32,849 nucleotides of DNA from JAIMBK01 sp040755975 (GTDB lineage Bacteria > Bacillota > Desulfotomaculia > Desulfotomaculales > Nap2-2B): the NCBI GenBank assembly GCA_040755975.1, contig JBFLZY010000026.1:1-32849 (forward strand). Direction: 5' to 3'. The stretch's first letter is position 1. Every line of letters starts with the position of its first letter. Shown piece by piece: positions 1 through 8,107 of this stretch. The notes beneath the pieces were generated by a model. The model was not told the DNA's origin, ran no database searches, and saw nothing but the letters and a program-made list of their open reading frames with translations. A program made the translations under genes and the position numbers.

Positions 1-37
1 TCGATATAAAAATTTATTAAATTTAAGCCAATTGTTA

Positions 38-51
38 TTGACTTTCGTCAA
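38..51. promoter_or_regulatory. Crp/Fnr-type palindrome over the -35 box
   Basis: TTGAC-TTTC-GTCAA is a perfect 5-bp inverted repeat with a 4-nt centre. This is the geometry of Crp/Fnr family sites (TTGAT-N4-ATCAA). It overlaps the putative -35 hexamer, so a bound regulator would be expected to repress rather than activate. No regulator gene of this family is in the window, so the assignment rests on the site alone. Confidence 0.4.
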
Positions 52-67
52 CTATCTAATATATATT
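38..67 (+). promoter_or_regulatory. Putative sigma-A promoter of the hdr-mvh operon
   Basis: TTGACT at 38-43 and TATATT at 62-67 each match the consensus hexamers at five of six positions, with an 18-bp spacer. It is the best promoter seen upstream of hdrA and would give a leader of about 200 nt. The start point is inferred only. Confidence 0.55.
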
Positions 68-282
68 TAGTGTAGTGACTAATACTTTCCATCTGCATGA
101 CCTGTGTCTGGAGAGCGAGCCTGCTCTCGCCAATTTTCAGGTACGGACAATTTATTAAAAGGACGGGGGATCAAAAACGACTAACAAAAAAAGGGGGGGG
201 TTGCCTTAACTAAAAAACAGTTAAAGAAGCTTTGCGAAGGACCTTTCATTTTTATTGATCAATTTGGAACAGGGGGGATATA
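68..282 (+). other. Leader region of hdrA without a gene
   Basis: No convincing coding sequence is seen here. A hairpin with a 6-bp stem (GAGAGC 111-116, GCTCTC 123-128) lies in the middle, and a run of eight G follows a run of A near 187-200. The region ends with an AGGGGGG ribosome binding site at 271-277, five bases before the GTG start of hdrA. I do not recognise a riboswitch class. Confidence 0.4.
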
Positions 283-2316
283 GTGCCTAAGGTCGGTGTA
301 TATATCTGCCACTGCGGCGAAAACATCGCCGGCGCCGTAAACATCGGGGAAGCCGGGGAATACGCGAAAAGCCTTCCCGGCGTGACGGTGGTCAGAGATT
401 ACCTGTTCATGTGTTCGGACCCGGGGCAGGAGCTGATCAGGCAGGACATCAAGGAAAACCTGGTGGACCGGGTGGTGGTCGCGGCCTGTACGCCGCGCAC
501 CCACGAACCGATCTTCCGCAAAACGGTGGAAGACGGCGGACTGAACAAGTACCTCCTCGAAATGGCCAACATTCGCGACCAGGACAGCTGGGCCCACTGG
601 GCTGACAAAGAGGGGGCCACGGCCAAAGCAAAACGGCTGATCGCCAGCGCGGTGGCGAAAGCGAATTTACTGGAACCCTTGCAGGACAGATTCGTCGAGG
701 TCACCGGGGCGGCCCTGGTTATCGGCGCCGGGGTAACGGGCATGTTCGCCGCCCTCGATCTGGCCAACATGGGCCACAAGGTGTACCTGGTGGAAAAAAA
801 CCCCTCGGTCGGGGGCAACATGGCCAAACTGGATAAAACCTTTCCCACCAACGACTGCTCGGCCTGCATCCTCACCCCGGTGATGGTGCAGATCGGAACC
901 CACCCCAACATTGAACTGCTTACCTATGCGGAAGTCGAATCCGTTGAAGGCTCCATCGGCAATTTCAAAGTGAAAGTCAGAAAAAAGCAAACCTACGTGG
1001 ACTGGGACAAGTGCACCGGCTGCGGCGACTGCGTCGACGCCTGCCCGGCCAAAGCCTCCAACGAGTTCAACGAAGGGATGGACAAACGGAAGGCCATTTA
1101 CATCCAGTTCCCCCAGGCGGTTCCTAAAAAAGCCGTCCTCGACCCGGACAGCTGCATCAACTGCGCCAAACGGACCATCGGCACTCAGCCCAGAATTCAC
1201 TCCGTTACCGGGGAGCCCATCCTCGCCCACTGCGAGAAGGTCTGTAAAACGGGTGCCTGCGACCGGTCGGTGGCGTACGATCCCGCCGGCGAGGTGGTGG
1301 AGCTGAATGTGGGCACCATTATCACCGCCGCCGGCTATAAAGCTATGGATAAGACCCCCTTCAAGGAATATTCGCCGCAATCACCCAACGTGATCACCGC
1401 CCTGCAGCTGGAGCGCATTCTGTCGGCCACCGGCCCCACCGAAGGAGATTTGAAGCGCCCCTCGGACGGCGAAAAACCCGCGACGGTCGCCTTCATTTCC
1501 TGTGTGGGCAGCCGGGACGAAAACTACCATCCCTATTGCTCCAAGGTCTGCTGCATGTACATGCTCAAGGAAGCCCGCCTGATCAAGGAAAAATATCCGG
1601 ATACGAACGTCTACATCTTCTTCATCGACGTGCGCACCGGCGGCAAAGATTTTGAAGAGTACTACGACTACTGCCGGACCCTCGGCATCCGGATTACCCG
1701 GGGGCGGGTGGGTGCCGTGGACGAACTGGCCGGGGACCGGCTGCGGGTGCGCGCCTACGACGTTGATATGGGCGCTCCGGTAGAACTGGAAGCCGATCTC
1801 GTGGTCCTGGCCACCGCCATCGAACCGGCGCCGGGGCTGTCCGAACTGGGTCGCAAACTGGGCATTAACTGCGGCGCGGAAGGCTTCCTGAAAGAACTGC
1901 ACACCAAGCTGTACCCCGTTGAAACGGCGGTCAAAGGGATTTATATCGCCGGCTGCGCGCAGGGGCCGAAGGACATTCCCGAATCCGTAGCGCAGGCCCG
2001 GGCCGCTTCTTCGGCAGCGGCGGTACCCCTTACCCTGGGCAAGGTCGTCGTCGAGCCGCTGATTTCCGAAGTGGACCGGGAGAAGTGCAGCGGATGCGGA
2101 ATCTGCGTGCCGCTCTGCCCGTATTCGGCCATCAGCCGTACCGAGTTCGAAGGCAAGCCGCGGGCTAAGATCGACGAAGCCCTGTGCGCTGGCTGCGGTG
2201 TTTGCGCGGCCGCCTGCCCGTCGGCGGCGATCACCCTCCACGGGTTCACTTCCGCGCAAATCCTGGCGCAGATCGAAGCTTTAACTGCCGGCACGGGAGG
2301 TGCTGCCTATGTCTAA
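283..2316 (+). CDS. hdrA: CoB-CoM heterodisulfide reductase subunit A homologue (HdrA), flavin-bifurcating iron-sulfur subunit
   Basis: 677 residues. HdrA carries the FAD at which electrons from the hydrogenase are split between HdrBC and ferredoxin; in bacteria the HdrBC acceptor is often unknown. Visible features are an N-terminal segment with CHCGEN near residue 10, a Rossmann FAD motif GAGVTG at 148-153, and an HdrA-type cysteine pair DCSAC near 191-195. A first [4Fe-4S] motif has C244, C247, C250 and C254, followed by a cysteine-rich insert (C291, C294, C317, C321, C326). Two C-terminal ferredoxin motifs have C602/605/608/612 and C635/638/641/645. Length fits methanogen-type HdrA without fused domains. 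The GTG start is supported by AGGGGGG five bases upstream. It is the first gene of a six-gene operon; its end overlaps hdrC by 8 bp. All expected cysteines are encoded as Cys, with no in-frame UGA. The electron acceptor here cannot be read from sequence. Confidence 0.95.
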   Translation: MPKVGVYICHCGENIAGAVNIGEAGEYAKSLPGVTVVRDYLFMCSDPGQELIRQDIKENLVDRVVVAACTPRTHEPIFRKTVEDGGLNKYLLEMANIRDQDSWAHWADKEGATAKAKRLIASAVAKANLLEPLQDRFVEVTGAALVIGAGVTGMFAALDLANMGHKVYLVEKNPSVGGNMAKLDKTFPTNDCSACILTPVMVQIGTHPNIELLTYAEVESVEGSIGNFKVKVRKKQTYVDWDKCTGCGDCVDACPAKASNEFNEGMDKRKAIYIQFPQAVPKKAVLDPDSCINCAKRTIGTQPRIHSVTGEPILAHCEKVCKTGACDRSVAYDPAGEVVELNVGTIITAAGYKAMDKTPFKEYSPQSPNVITALQLERILSATGPTEGDLKRPSDGEKPATVAFISCVGSRDENYHPYCSKVCCMYMLKEARLIKEKYPDTNVYIFFIDVRTGGKDFEEYYDYCRTLGIRITRGRVGAVDELAGDRLRVRAYDVDMGAPVELEADLVVLATAIEPAPGLSELGRKLGINCGAEGFLKELHTKLYPVETAVKGIYIAGCAQGPKDIPESVAQARAASSAAAVPLTLGKVVVEPLISEVDREKCSGCGICVPLCPYSAISRTEFEGKPRAKIDEALCAGCGVCAAACPSAAITLHGFTSAQILAQIEALTAGTGGAAYV

Positions 2317-2878
2317 CCAGGCCCAAGCGCAGGTTATTAATCTTTCGGAAGCCGAAACGGGGTTTGCCCGGGAAATCGCCGAACTAGGCGGCGAGGAAAT
2401 CTTCAAATGCATCCAGTGCGGCAAATGCGCCGCCGCCTGCCCGATGGTGCTGGCCGGTTTCCCCTTTTTCAACAAACGGCTCATTCAAGCCATCCTGATC
2501 GGCGCAAGGGAAATGCTGCTGGACGACTCCTCCATCTGGGCCTGTCAGTCCTGCAACCGGTGCACCGAGATTTGCCCCCGGGAAGTCAGACCGTTCGAAA
2601 TCATGCTGGCCATGCGGCGGGTGGCGGTACGGGAATTCGCCCTGCCCACCCTGGCCATCGAGGGCTTAAAGTCACTTTACGACGTCGGTCACGGGGTCTA
2701 CCTGAAAGAGGCGTGGCAATCCAGAAACCGGGTCGGGCTGCCGGAAAAGCCGCCGTCAACGGTCGCGTTCCCGCAGGCATTGCAGGAAGTGCAGGCAATT
2801 ATGCGGAAAACGGCGCTGGCCGACCTGGGGATTATCCCCATGAGCGAGGCCGGCGTAACCGAAAGGTGTGAGGTGTAG
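2309..2878 (+). CDS. hdrC: Heterodisulfide reductase subunit C homologue (HdrC)
   Basis: 189 residues. HdrC is the small iron-sulfur relay between HdrA and the catalytic subunit HdrB in the soluble Hdr complex. Two classic [4Fe-4S] motifs are seen: C34, C37, C40, C44 with CP at the end, and C79, C82, C85, C89 with CP at the end. The spacing is that of HdrC. No membrane segment is seen, which fits the cytoplasmic form rather than HdrE-linked complexes. The ATG at 2309 is chosen because GGGAGG at 2295-2300 lies 8 bases before it; an in-frame GTG at 2300 lies within that site. It overlaps the hdrA stop by 8 bp, implying translational coupling. Confidence 0.93.
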   Translation: MSNQAQAQVINLSEAETGFAREIAELGGEEIFKCIQCGKCAAACPMVLAGFPFFNKRLIQAILIGAREMLLDDSSIWACQSCNRCTEICPREVRPFEIMLAMRRVAVREFALPTLAIEGLKSLYDVGHGVYLKEAWQSRNRVGLPEKPPSTVAFPQALQEVQAIMRKTALADLGIIPMSEAGVTERCEV

Positions 2879-2881
2879 CCA

Positions 2882-3775
2882 ATGAAAGTAGGGTTTTTTG
2901 TGGGCTGCAACACGGCGTTTAACCGGCCCGACCTGGAAAAGGCGGTGCGGTACGCGTTTCCGGCGCTGGGCATCGAGCTGGACAACCTGGACGGCCAGTC
3001 CTGCTGCCCCACCTGGGGCACCCTGCCTTCCATCGACCTGGTGGGCTGGTGCGCTTTGGCCGCCAGGAATTACGCCCTGGCGGAAGAAAAGGGCCTGGAC
3101 ATGGTCACCGTCTGCGGCAGCTGTTACGGCAGCCTGGCCGAAACCAGGCACAAGATGCTCACCCACCCGGAAATCAAAGCACAGGTGAACGAAATCCTCA
3201 AGGACACGACCGGGAAAGAATTCAAGGGCACCAGCAAGATCAGGCACGCGGTTTACTACCTGTATAAAGAGGTAGGGCCGGAAAAGATCGGGGAGGCCGT
3301 CAAACACCGGCTGGACGGGTTGACCATCGCGGCCCAGCCCGGCTGCCATTCCCTGTGGCCCAGCGAAGCGTATACAGATCCGGAGGAGGATACGTTTCAC
3401 CCCCGGGTCCTGCGGGAAATGTGCGCCACCTTCGGGGCCTCGGCTCCGTACTACAGCCGGCTTATCGATTGCTGCGGAATGGGCGGCATGCGGAGCACCG
3501 ACATGGATAAGTCCTTTAAGCTGGTGCGGACCAAGCTCCTTTCCATGAAAGAAGAAATTAATCCCGACCTGATCGTGACGACTTGCAGCTCCTGCCTGAT
3601 CCAGTTCGACACCGCGCAGGAATTCCTGCAAAAGGACCGCTTGCTTGATTTCGAGATCCCCGTCCTCCACTACATGCAGCTGCTGGCGCTGTGCCTGGGC
3701 GCCGACCCGCAGCAGGTGACCGGGCTGGCGAAGACCGGGGTGGACCGGGTCGTGAACAGGATTTTGGGGGGATGA
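2882..3775 (+). CDS. hdrB: Heterodisulfide reductase subunit B homologue (HdrB)
   Basis: 297 residues. HdrB is the catalytic subunit; in methanogens it holds two non-cubane [4Fe-4S] clusters that cleave the CoM-S-S-CoB disulfide. The protein has two CCG-domain halves: C9, then CC at 41-42 and CGSCYG near 79-84 in the first; GCHS, DCCGMGG and TCSSC in the second. These cysteines are the ligands known for the family. A bacterium without CoM or CoB must use another disulfide or acceptor, so the substrate is unknown. The start ATG lies 3 bp after the hdrC stop, and the stop codon overlaps an ATG just before mvhD. Confidence 0.93.
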   Translation: MKVGFFVGCNTAFNRPDLEKAVRYAFPALGIELDNLDGQSCCPTWGTLPSIDLVGWCALAARNYALAEEKGLDMVTVCGSCYGSLAETRHKMLTHPEIKAQVNEILKDTTGKEFKGTSKIRHAVYYLYKEVGPEKIGEAVKHRLDGLTIAAQPGCHSLWPSEAYTDPEEDTFHPRVLREMCATFGASAPYYSRLIDCCGMGGMRSTDMDKSFKLVRTKLLSMKEEINPDLIVTTCSSCLIQFDTAQEFLQKDRLLDFEIPVLHYMQLLALCLGADPQQVTGLAKTGVDRVVNRILGG

Positions 3776-3777
3776 AG

Positions 3778-4200
3778 ATGAACGATTGGAAGCCGAACAT
3801 CGTGGTTTTTGCCTGCAACTGGTGCACCTATCAGGGGGCCGACCTGGCGGGGAGCCTGCGCTACCAGTACCCGGCGACCGTCAACATCGTCAGGGTGCCC
3901 TGCAGCGGGCGGATCGAGCCCGAGTTTATCGTCACCGCCTTAAAAAACGGCGCCGACGGCGTTTTCGTCGGCGGCTGCCACCCGGGGGATTGCCATTACA
4001 AGGAAGGCAATCAGAAAGCTATCCGGAGGTTCAACCTCCTCAAAAGGATCCTCACCGGCCTGGGCCTTGAGCCCGAAAGGGTGAGGCTGGAGTGGATCTC
4101 CGGTTCGGAGGGGAAGCGCTTTGCGGAAGCTATGGCAGAGTTTGATAAAACGATTCAGGAAATCGGACCAAACCCCATCGGGAGGGATGCCCATGCCTGA
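3778..4200 (+). CDS. mvhD: Methyl-viologen-reducing hydrogenase delta subunit (MvhD/FlpD family)
   Basis: 140 residues. MvhD is the small [2Fe-2S] protein that carries electrons from the hydrogenase to HdrA. Conserved cysteine elements of the family are present: FACNWCTYQGADLAG at the N terminus, the VPCSGR element, and GGCHPGDCHY in the middle. Length is typical for a stand-alone MvhD. An in-frame ATG at 3772 abuts the GGGGGG ribosome binding site (3766-3771), so the ATG at 3778, six bases on, is preferred. Position between hdrB and mvhG is what a bifurcating Hdr-Mvh complex predicts. The stop overlaps the mvhG start by 8 bp. Confidence 0.92.
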   Translation: MNDWKPNIVVFACNWCTYQGADLAGSLRYQYPATVNIVRVPCSGRIEPEFIVTALKNGADGVFVGGCHPGDCHYKEGNQKAIRRFNLLKRILTGLGLEPERVRLEWISGSEGKRFAEAMAEFDKTIQEIGPNPIGRDAHA

Positions 4201-5152
4201 GAAACTGAAGCTGGCTTACTTTCTTTCCGGTGGGTGCGGCGGCTGCGACATGGCGGTGGTGGATCTGTCGGAAACCCTGGTGGAGGTGCTGCCGCTTCTG
4301 GAGGTGGTCTTCTGGGCGCCCACCGTGGCCGACGTCAAATACAAGGATCTGGAAGCCATGCCCGACAAGTCCATCGACGTGGGCCTCTACTCCGGAATGG
4401 TGAGGCTGAGCGAACAGGAGCACATCGCCAAAGTGCTGCGCCAAAAGTGCAAGGTCCTGGTGGCCTACGGCGCCTGCGCCGCGCTGGGCGGCATCCCCGG
4501 GATGGGGAACCTGCACAGCAAAGAGGAGATTTTCCAGACAGCCTACTTTGATACCTACAGCACCGACAACCCGGACGGGGTCACGCCCCAGGCCAGGTGC
4601 GTGGTGGACGGCAAGTACGAGTTGACCCTGCCCGAATTTTATGGTTTCGTACGGTCCTTAAACCAGGTCGTGGACGTCGATTATTACCTGGGCGGCTGCC
4701 CGCCGCACCATTCCTTTGTGGGGCAGGCGGTGCTGGCCATCCTGGAGGGCAAGCTCCCCCCGCCCGGCTCCTGGATCACCGGCGGCAAGGCGGTGTGCGA
4801 CGTCTGCACGCGCAATCCCGCCGAAAAGGATGAGGAGAGGGAGCTGATCAAGGCGGTCAAGCGCACCATCGACGGGAGCCCGGAGGAAGGCAAGTGCCTG
4901 CTGCAGGAAGGATACCTCTGCCTGGGAGCGGTTACCCAGGGCGACTGCGGAGCACTTTGCCCGAAGGTGAACATCCCCTGCCGCGGCTGCGGCGGACCCC
5001 TTCCCGGCGTGAAGGACTTCGGCCTGCGGGCCGTTTCCGCCATCGCCGCCTCGCTGGAAAAGGAAGAACTGGTCGAGCAGATCGAAAGCCCGGTGAAGCT
5101 GTTCTACCGCTATGCGTTGCCCGCTGCGACGCTGGGCAAGAAGGTAAAGTAA
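4193..5152 (+). CDS. mvhG: [NiFe]-hydrogenase small subunit, MvhG type
   Basis: 319 residues. This is the electron-transferring small subunit of a group 3 cytoplasmic hydrogenase. CGGCD (C15, C18) marks the proximal [4Fe-4S] cluster, GGCPPHH supplies a further ligand region, and C-terminal cysteines (VCDVC, GDCGALCP, CRGCGG) serve the remaining clusters. No twin-arginine signal is seen, in keeping with a cytoplasmic enzyme. GGGAGGG at 4180-4186 favours the ATG at 4193 over one at 4187. It overlaps mvhD by 8 bp and lies 11 bp before mvhA. Length fits the MvhG/VhuG group. Confidence 0.93.
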   Translation: MPEKLKLAYFLSGGCGGCDMAVVDLSETLVEVLPLLEVVFWAPTVADVKYKDLEAMPDKSIDVGLYSGMVRLSEQEHIAKVLRQKCKVLVAYGACAALGGIPGMGNLHSKEEIFQTAYFDTYSTDNPDGVTPQARCVVDGKYELTLPEFYGFVRSLNQVVDVDYYLGGCPPHHSFVGQAVLAILEGKLPPPGSWITGGKAVCDVCTRNPAEKDEERELIKAVKRTIDGSPEEGKCLLQEGYLCLGAVTQGDCGALCPKVNIPCRGCGGPLPGVKDFGLRAVSAIAASLEKEELVEQIESPVKLFYRYALPAATLGKKVK

Positions 5153-5163
5153 GGGGTGAAGGC

Positions 5164-6621
5164 ATGAAGAGGATCGAAATTAACCCGATGACGAGACTGG
5201 AGGGCCACGGGAAAATCACCATTTTCTTGGACGACCAGGGCAACGTCGACAATGCCTTCTTCCAGACTGTGGAATTGAGGGGATACGAACGGTTTTTAAC
5301 CGGGATGCCCATTGAAGAGGTGCCCCGGACGGTTTCCACCATTTGCGGGGTCTGCCGGGCCGTGCACTACACGGCTTCGGTCAAGGCGGCCGACGCCGTC
5401 TACAAGACGGAGCCGACCCCGACGGCGAAAAAAATCCGGGAGCTGTTTTTAAACGCCCACTACGTGGAGGACCACTGCGCCATCCTGTACGCCCTGGGCT
5501 TCCCGGATTTCGTCGCGGGGCCGACCGCAAACCCGGCCGTGCGGAACCTCATCGGGCTGATTCAGATCGTGGGGGCGGAAACCGGCAAGCTCGTTCTCAA
5601 GAAGCGGTACAGCGCGGTAAAGGTCCTGGAAATGCTCGGCGGCAAGCCCATCCACCCGGTGGCGGCGCTGCCCGGCGGCTGGTCCAAGCGCGTAACGGAA
5701 GAGGAAAGGAAAGAAATCCAGGAACTGGCCAAAGATATGGTGGAGCTGGGCCAGCTGACCCTCAAAGTGTTTGAAGACGTGGTCTTAAAGAACAAGGAGT
5801 ACATGGAACTGGTCACGGGGGGCGTCTATAAGGTGGTCTGCAACTATATGGGCACAGTGGACGACCGGAACCGGGTGCAGTTCTACGACGGGACGCAGCG
5901 GATCGTCGACACCAACGGCAGGGAGATCGGGCGCTTCCAGGGGAAGGAGTACCTGGAATACATCGCCGAGCGCGTCCTGCCCTGGAGCTACCTGAAGATG
6001 CCCTACCTGAAGAAGATCGGCTGGAAGGGCGTGGTGGACGGCGACGGGACCAGCCTGTACAGCGTCGGGCCGCTGGCCAGGTTCAACGCGGGGGACGGGA
6101 TGGACACCCCGCTGGCCCAGGAAGCTTACGAAAAGATGCTGGCCGCCTTCGGCAAAAAGCCCGTGCACAACACCCTGGCCTACCATTGGGCCCGGGCCAT
6201 CGAGCTTTTGAACGCGGCGGAAAAAGTACAGCAGCTGGCGGCGGACGAGAGCATCACCGATCCAGACGTCCGCGCCGAACTGGGCAAACCCGAGGAAGGC
6301 GTGGGAATCATCGAGGCCGTGCGCGGTGTCCTCATCCACCACTACAAGACGGATGACCGGGGGATCGTGCAGGAAGCCAACCTGATCGTGGCCACCACCC
6401 ACAACAAGGGGCCCATCAACGTGGCCGTCCGGCGGGCCGCCCAACACTTCATCAAAAACGGCCGGGTGGACGAGGGCATCTTGAACCTGGTGGAAATCGC
6501 CTACCGGCCGTACGACATCTGCCTGGCCTGCGCCACCCACACCCTGCCGGGGAGGATGCCGGTCCAGGTGGACATTTACGACCACTGCGGAGAACTGTAT
6601 AAAACCCTGAAAAATTTTTAA
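5164..6621 (+). CDS. mvhA: [NiFe]-hydrogenase large (catalytic) subunit, MvhA type
   Basis: 485 residues. This subunit holds the Ni-Fe(CN)2CO site that splits H2. The N-terminal motif RLEGHG (11-16) is followed by CGVC (C61, C64) and H68, and the C-terminal motif DICLACATH has C453, C456 and H459. Cysteine rather than selenocysteine is coded at the Ni ligand. After H459 there are 26 residues, the tail that an endopeptidase removes at the end of maturation. The C-terminal motif has Ile where many large subunits have Pro (DPCxxC). The ATG at 5164 follows GGGGTGAAGG and opens with the family sequence MKRIEINPMTRLEGHG. It is the last gene of the operon, followed by a terminator. Confidence 0.95.
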   Translation: MKRIEINPMTRLEGHGKITIFLDDQGNVDNAFFQTVELRGYERFLTGMPIEEVPRTVSTICGVCRAVHYTASVKAADAVYKTEPTPTAKKIRELFLNAHYVEDHCAILYALGFPDFVAGPTANPAVRNLIGLIQIVGAETGKLVLKKRYSAVKVLEMLGGKPIHPVAALPGGWSKRVTEEERKEIQELAKDMVELGQLTLKVFEDVVLKNKEYMELVTGGVYKVVCNYMGTVDDRNRVQFYDGTQRIVDTNGREIGRFQGKEYLEYIAERVLPWSYLKMPYLKKIGWKGVVDGDGTSLYSVGPLARFNAGDGMDTPLAQEAYEKMLAAFGKKPVHNTLAYHWARAIELLNAAEKVQQLAADESITDPDVRAELGKPEEGVGIIEAVRGVLIHHYKTDDRGIVQEANLIVATTHNKGPINVAVRRAAQHFIKNGRVDEGILNLVEIAYRPYDICLACATHTLPGRMPVQVDIYDHCGELYKTLKNF

Positions 6622-6709
6622 CTGGTTAAACCAGAGAGGACACATAGAATTGGGAGAACCGGGAGTTTAAAGGTTTTAAAAATAACCGGTTAGAATAACC
6701 GGCCATGAT

Positions 6710-6748
6710 GGCTCCCTGGTGCCGCTTTCGCGGCACCGGAGCCTTTTT
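6710..6748 (+). terminator. Rho-independent terminator of the hdr-mvh operon
   Basis: A near-perfect GC-rich hairpin has the outer stem GGCTCC (6710-6715) with GGAGCC (6738-6743) and the inner stem GGTGCCGC (6718-6725) with GCGGCACC (6730-6737) around a TTTC loop. Five T follow. It lies 88 bp after mvhA, so the protease gene downstream is probably read separately. Confidence 0.9.
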
Positions 6749-6788
6749 ATCCCTAAATAATCAGAGGATGACAACTGGCTGGCGAAAA

Positions 6789-6822
6789 AAGTTAATTTTT
6801 GTGCCTGGCACCATTTTAACTT
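6789..6822. promoter_or_regulatory. Long dyad before the maturation protease gene
   Basis: Two nested inverted repeats share one centre: AAGTTAA (6789-6795) with TTAACTT (6816-6822), and GTGCC (6801-6805) with GGCAC (6807-6811). It ends 15 bp before the start codon at 6838. It could be an operator, a leader hairpin or a copy of a dispersed repeat; the sequence does not decide. Confidence 0.45.
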
Positions 6823-6837
6823 ATGATAGGTGATTTT

Positions 6838-7287
6838 ATGCGCACCATCGTGATCGGCATCGGCAATCCGGTTTTGCGGGACGATTCCGTGGGCATCAAG
6901 GTGGCCCAGCAATTTGAGGGACTGGTGGACACTGAGATATTGATGGCCACGGATTTCAAAGTGCTCGATAAAATCCTGGGTTACGAACGGGCCATCATTG
7001 TAGACGGCGTGCGGTTGGGGAACGAGCCCGGGACGGTGCTGGAATTCAACGCGGACGATCTCTTTTTCACCGGGACTTTCTCCGGCACCCACAACCTCAG
7101 CCTGCCCACCACCATCAAAATCGGCTACGAGCTGTTCGGCGCCGAAATGCCGAAAGAGATCAAAATCATCGCCATCGAAATCGAAGACGCCGCCACCTTC
7201 GGCCGGGAATGCACACCCGCGGTGGAAGCGGCAATCCCGGAGGCGGTGGAGCGGGTGTGGCGCTCCCTGGACGGCAGCGGCACTTAA
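6838..7287 (+). CDS. Hydrogenase maturation endopeptidase (HyaD/HycI family)
   Basis: 149 residues. This family clips the C-terminal tail from the [NiFe]-hydrogenase large subunit once nickel is in place. Visible family features are the N-terminal GIGNPVLRDDSVG, whose acidic residue helps bind nickel, an internal VDGV segment, and the SGTHNLSLP stretch containing the nickel-binding His. The ATG at 6838 is preferred over an in-frame ATG at 6823 because AGGTGA at 6828-6833 lies between them. Placement after mvhA, which has a 26-residue tail beyond its last Ni-site motif, points to MvhA as the substrate. A terminator separates the two, so it probably has its own promoter. Confidence 0.9.
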   Translation: MRTIVIGIGNPVLRDDSVGIKVAQQFEGLVDTEILMATDFKVLDKILGYERAIIVDGVRLGNEPGTVLEFNADDLFFTGTFSGTHNLSLPTTIKIGYELFGAEMPKEIKIIAIEIEDAATFGRECTPAVEAAIPEAVERVWRSLDGSGT

Positions 7288-7329
7288 AGAATAGGATTAA
7301 GCAATAAGTGGCAGTTCAGTCTCAGTTGA

Positions 7330-7893
7330 TTAAAAAATCTTATCCAGTTCAATCGTTAGACCAGGCAAAACCTTTGAAGTTAAAACCGGTTCACGGCCCC
7401 GGGCATAAACGGCGGGAGAAGCTTCCTCCCCAGCTTCCAGGTCAAATACTTCGATTACCTGCGCCGCGGTATTCACCAGCCAGAGCTCCCGCACCCCGCT
7501 CCGGGCGTAGAGCTTTTTCTTGATGGTCCGGTCCCGCATGCCGGTAGAAGGGGAAAGAATTTCCACGATCAAATCAGGCGGTCCCTGGATATTTTCTTCA
7601 GTGACAAGGTTGGCGCGCTCGCTGGAGATGAACATAATATCCGGCTGGACTACGTCGTAAGGGGTAAGAACCACATCCAGGGGAGCGTAGAAAACCTCCC
7701 CCAGCTTTCTTTCGGCGACAAAGCTACGCAGAAGATCCGCTATCCTGGCAGCCACCCGCTGGTGAATAACGCTCGGCGAAGGAACCAAATAAAAATCCCC
7801 CCCGATTAACTCCGCACGTTTATCTTCCGGCAAGAGGCAGTAGTCCTCATAATTAAACAGAAGGTGTTCTTTCCTTTCAGAGAGCCTGCCCAT
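7330..7893 (-). CDS. Uma2 family (DUF820) restriction-endonuclease-fold protein
   Basis: 187 residues. Uma2/DUF820 proteins have a PD-(D/E)xK nuclease fold; their biological role is mostly unknown and they are often mobile and multi-copy. Family landmarks are ELIGGDFYLVPSPSVIHQ near the N terminus, VVQPDIMFIS in the middle, PPDLIVEILSPST, and a Lys-rich strand followed by ELWLVN. The ATG at 7893 follows AGAGGTGA; an in-frame GTG at 7902 lies within that site and is less likely. It is convergent with the hydrogenase protease gene (42 bp between the stops) and has its own consensus promoter, so it is probably a monocistronic accessory gene. Confidence 0.85.
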   Translation of the reverse strand: MGRLSERKEHLLFNYEDYCLLPEDKRAELIGGDFYLVPSPSVIHQRVAARIADLLRSFVAERKLGEVFYAPLDVVLTPYDVVQPDIMFISSERANLVTEENIQGPPDLIVEILSPSTGMRDRTIKKKLYARSGVRELWLVNTAAQVIEVFDLEAGEEASPAVYARGREPVLTSKVLPGLTIELDKIF

Positions 7894-7912
7894 CAGGATC
7901 ACCTCTGGTTAT

Positions 7913-7942
7913 ATTATACAGTCCGTTTTTTCGGGGTGTCAA
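7913..7942 (-). promoter_or_regulatory. Consensus sigma-A promoter of the Uma2 gene
   Basis: On the minus strand TTGACA (7937-7942) and TATAAT (7913-7918) are both perfect hexamers, separated by 18 bp. The -10 box lies just upstream of the AGAGGTGA ribosome binding site, giving a very short leader. This is one of the strongest-looking promoters in the window. Confidence 0.8.
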
Positions 7943-8107
7943 GTTCGCACCAGTTCCCGAATAACTAATCTGCAAGATACCCGTTTAACCGGACGAATTT
8001 GAACTTCGGGGATACCACTGGCCCGCATGAATTTCACCCCGAGCAGATATGTTTTACACCCGGGAAAGAAAACCCTTCGGGAACCGTGTCGAAAATTGTC
8101 GCAGGCA

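Noticed and set aside
111..128. Hairpin in the hdrA leader as a riboswitch or terminator
   Set aside because: Only a 6-bp stem with no T-run and no recognisable aptamer core.
1381..2259. Long minus-strand open frame opposite hdrA
   Set aside because: Antisense to a gene with clear ferredoxin motifs; no ribosome binding site or family features.
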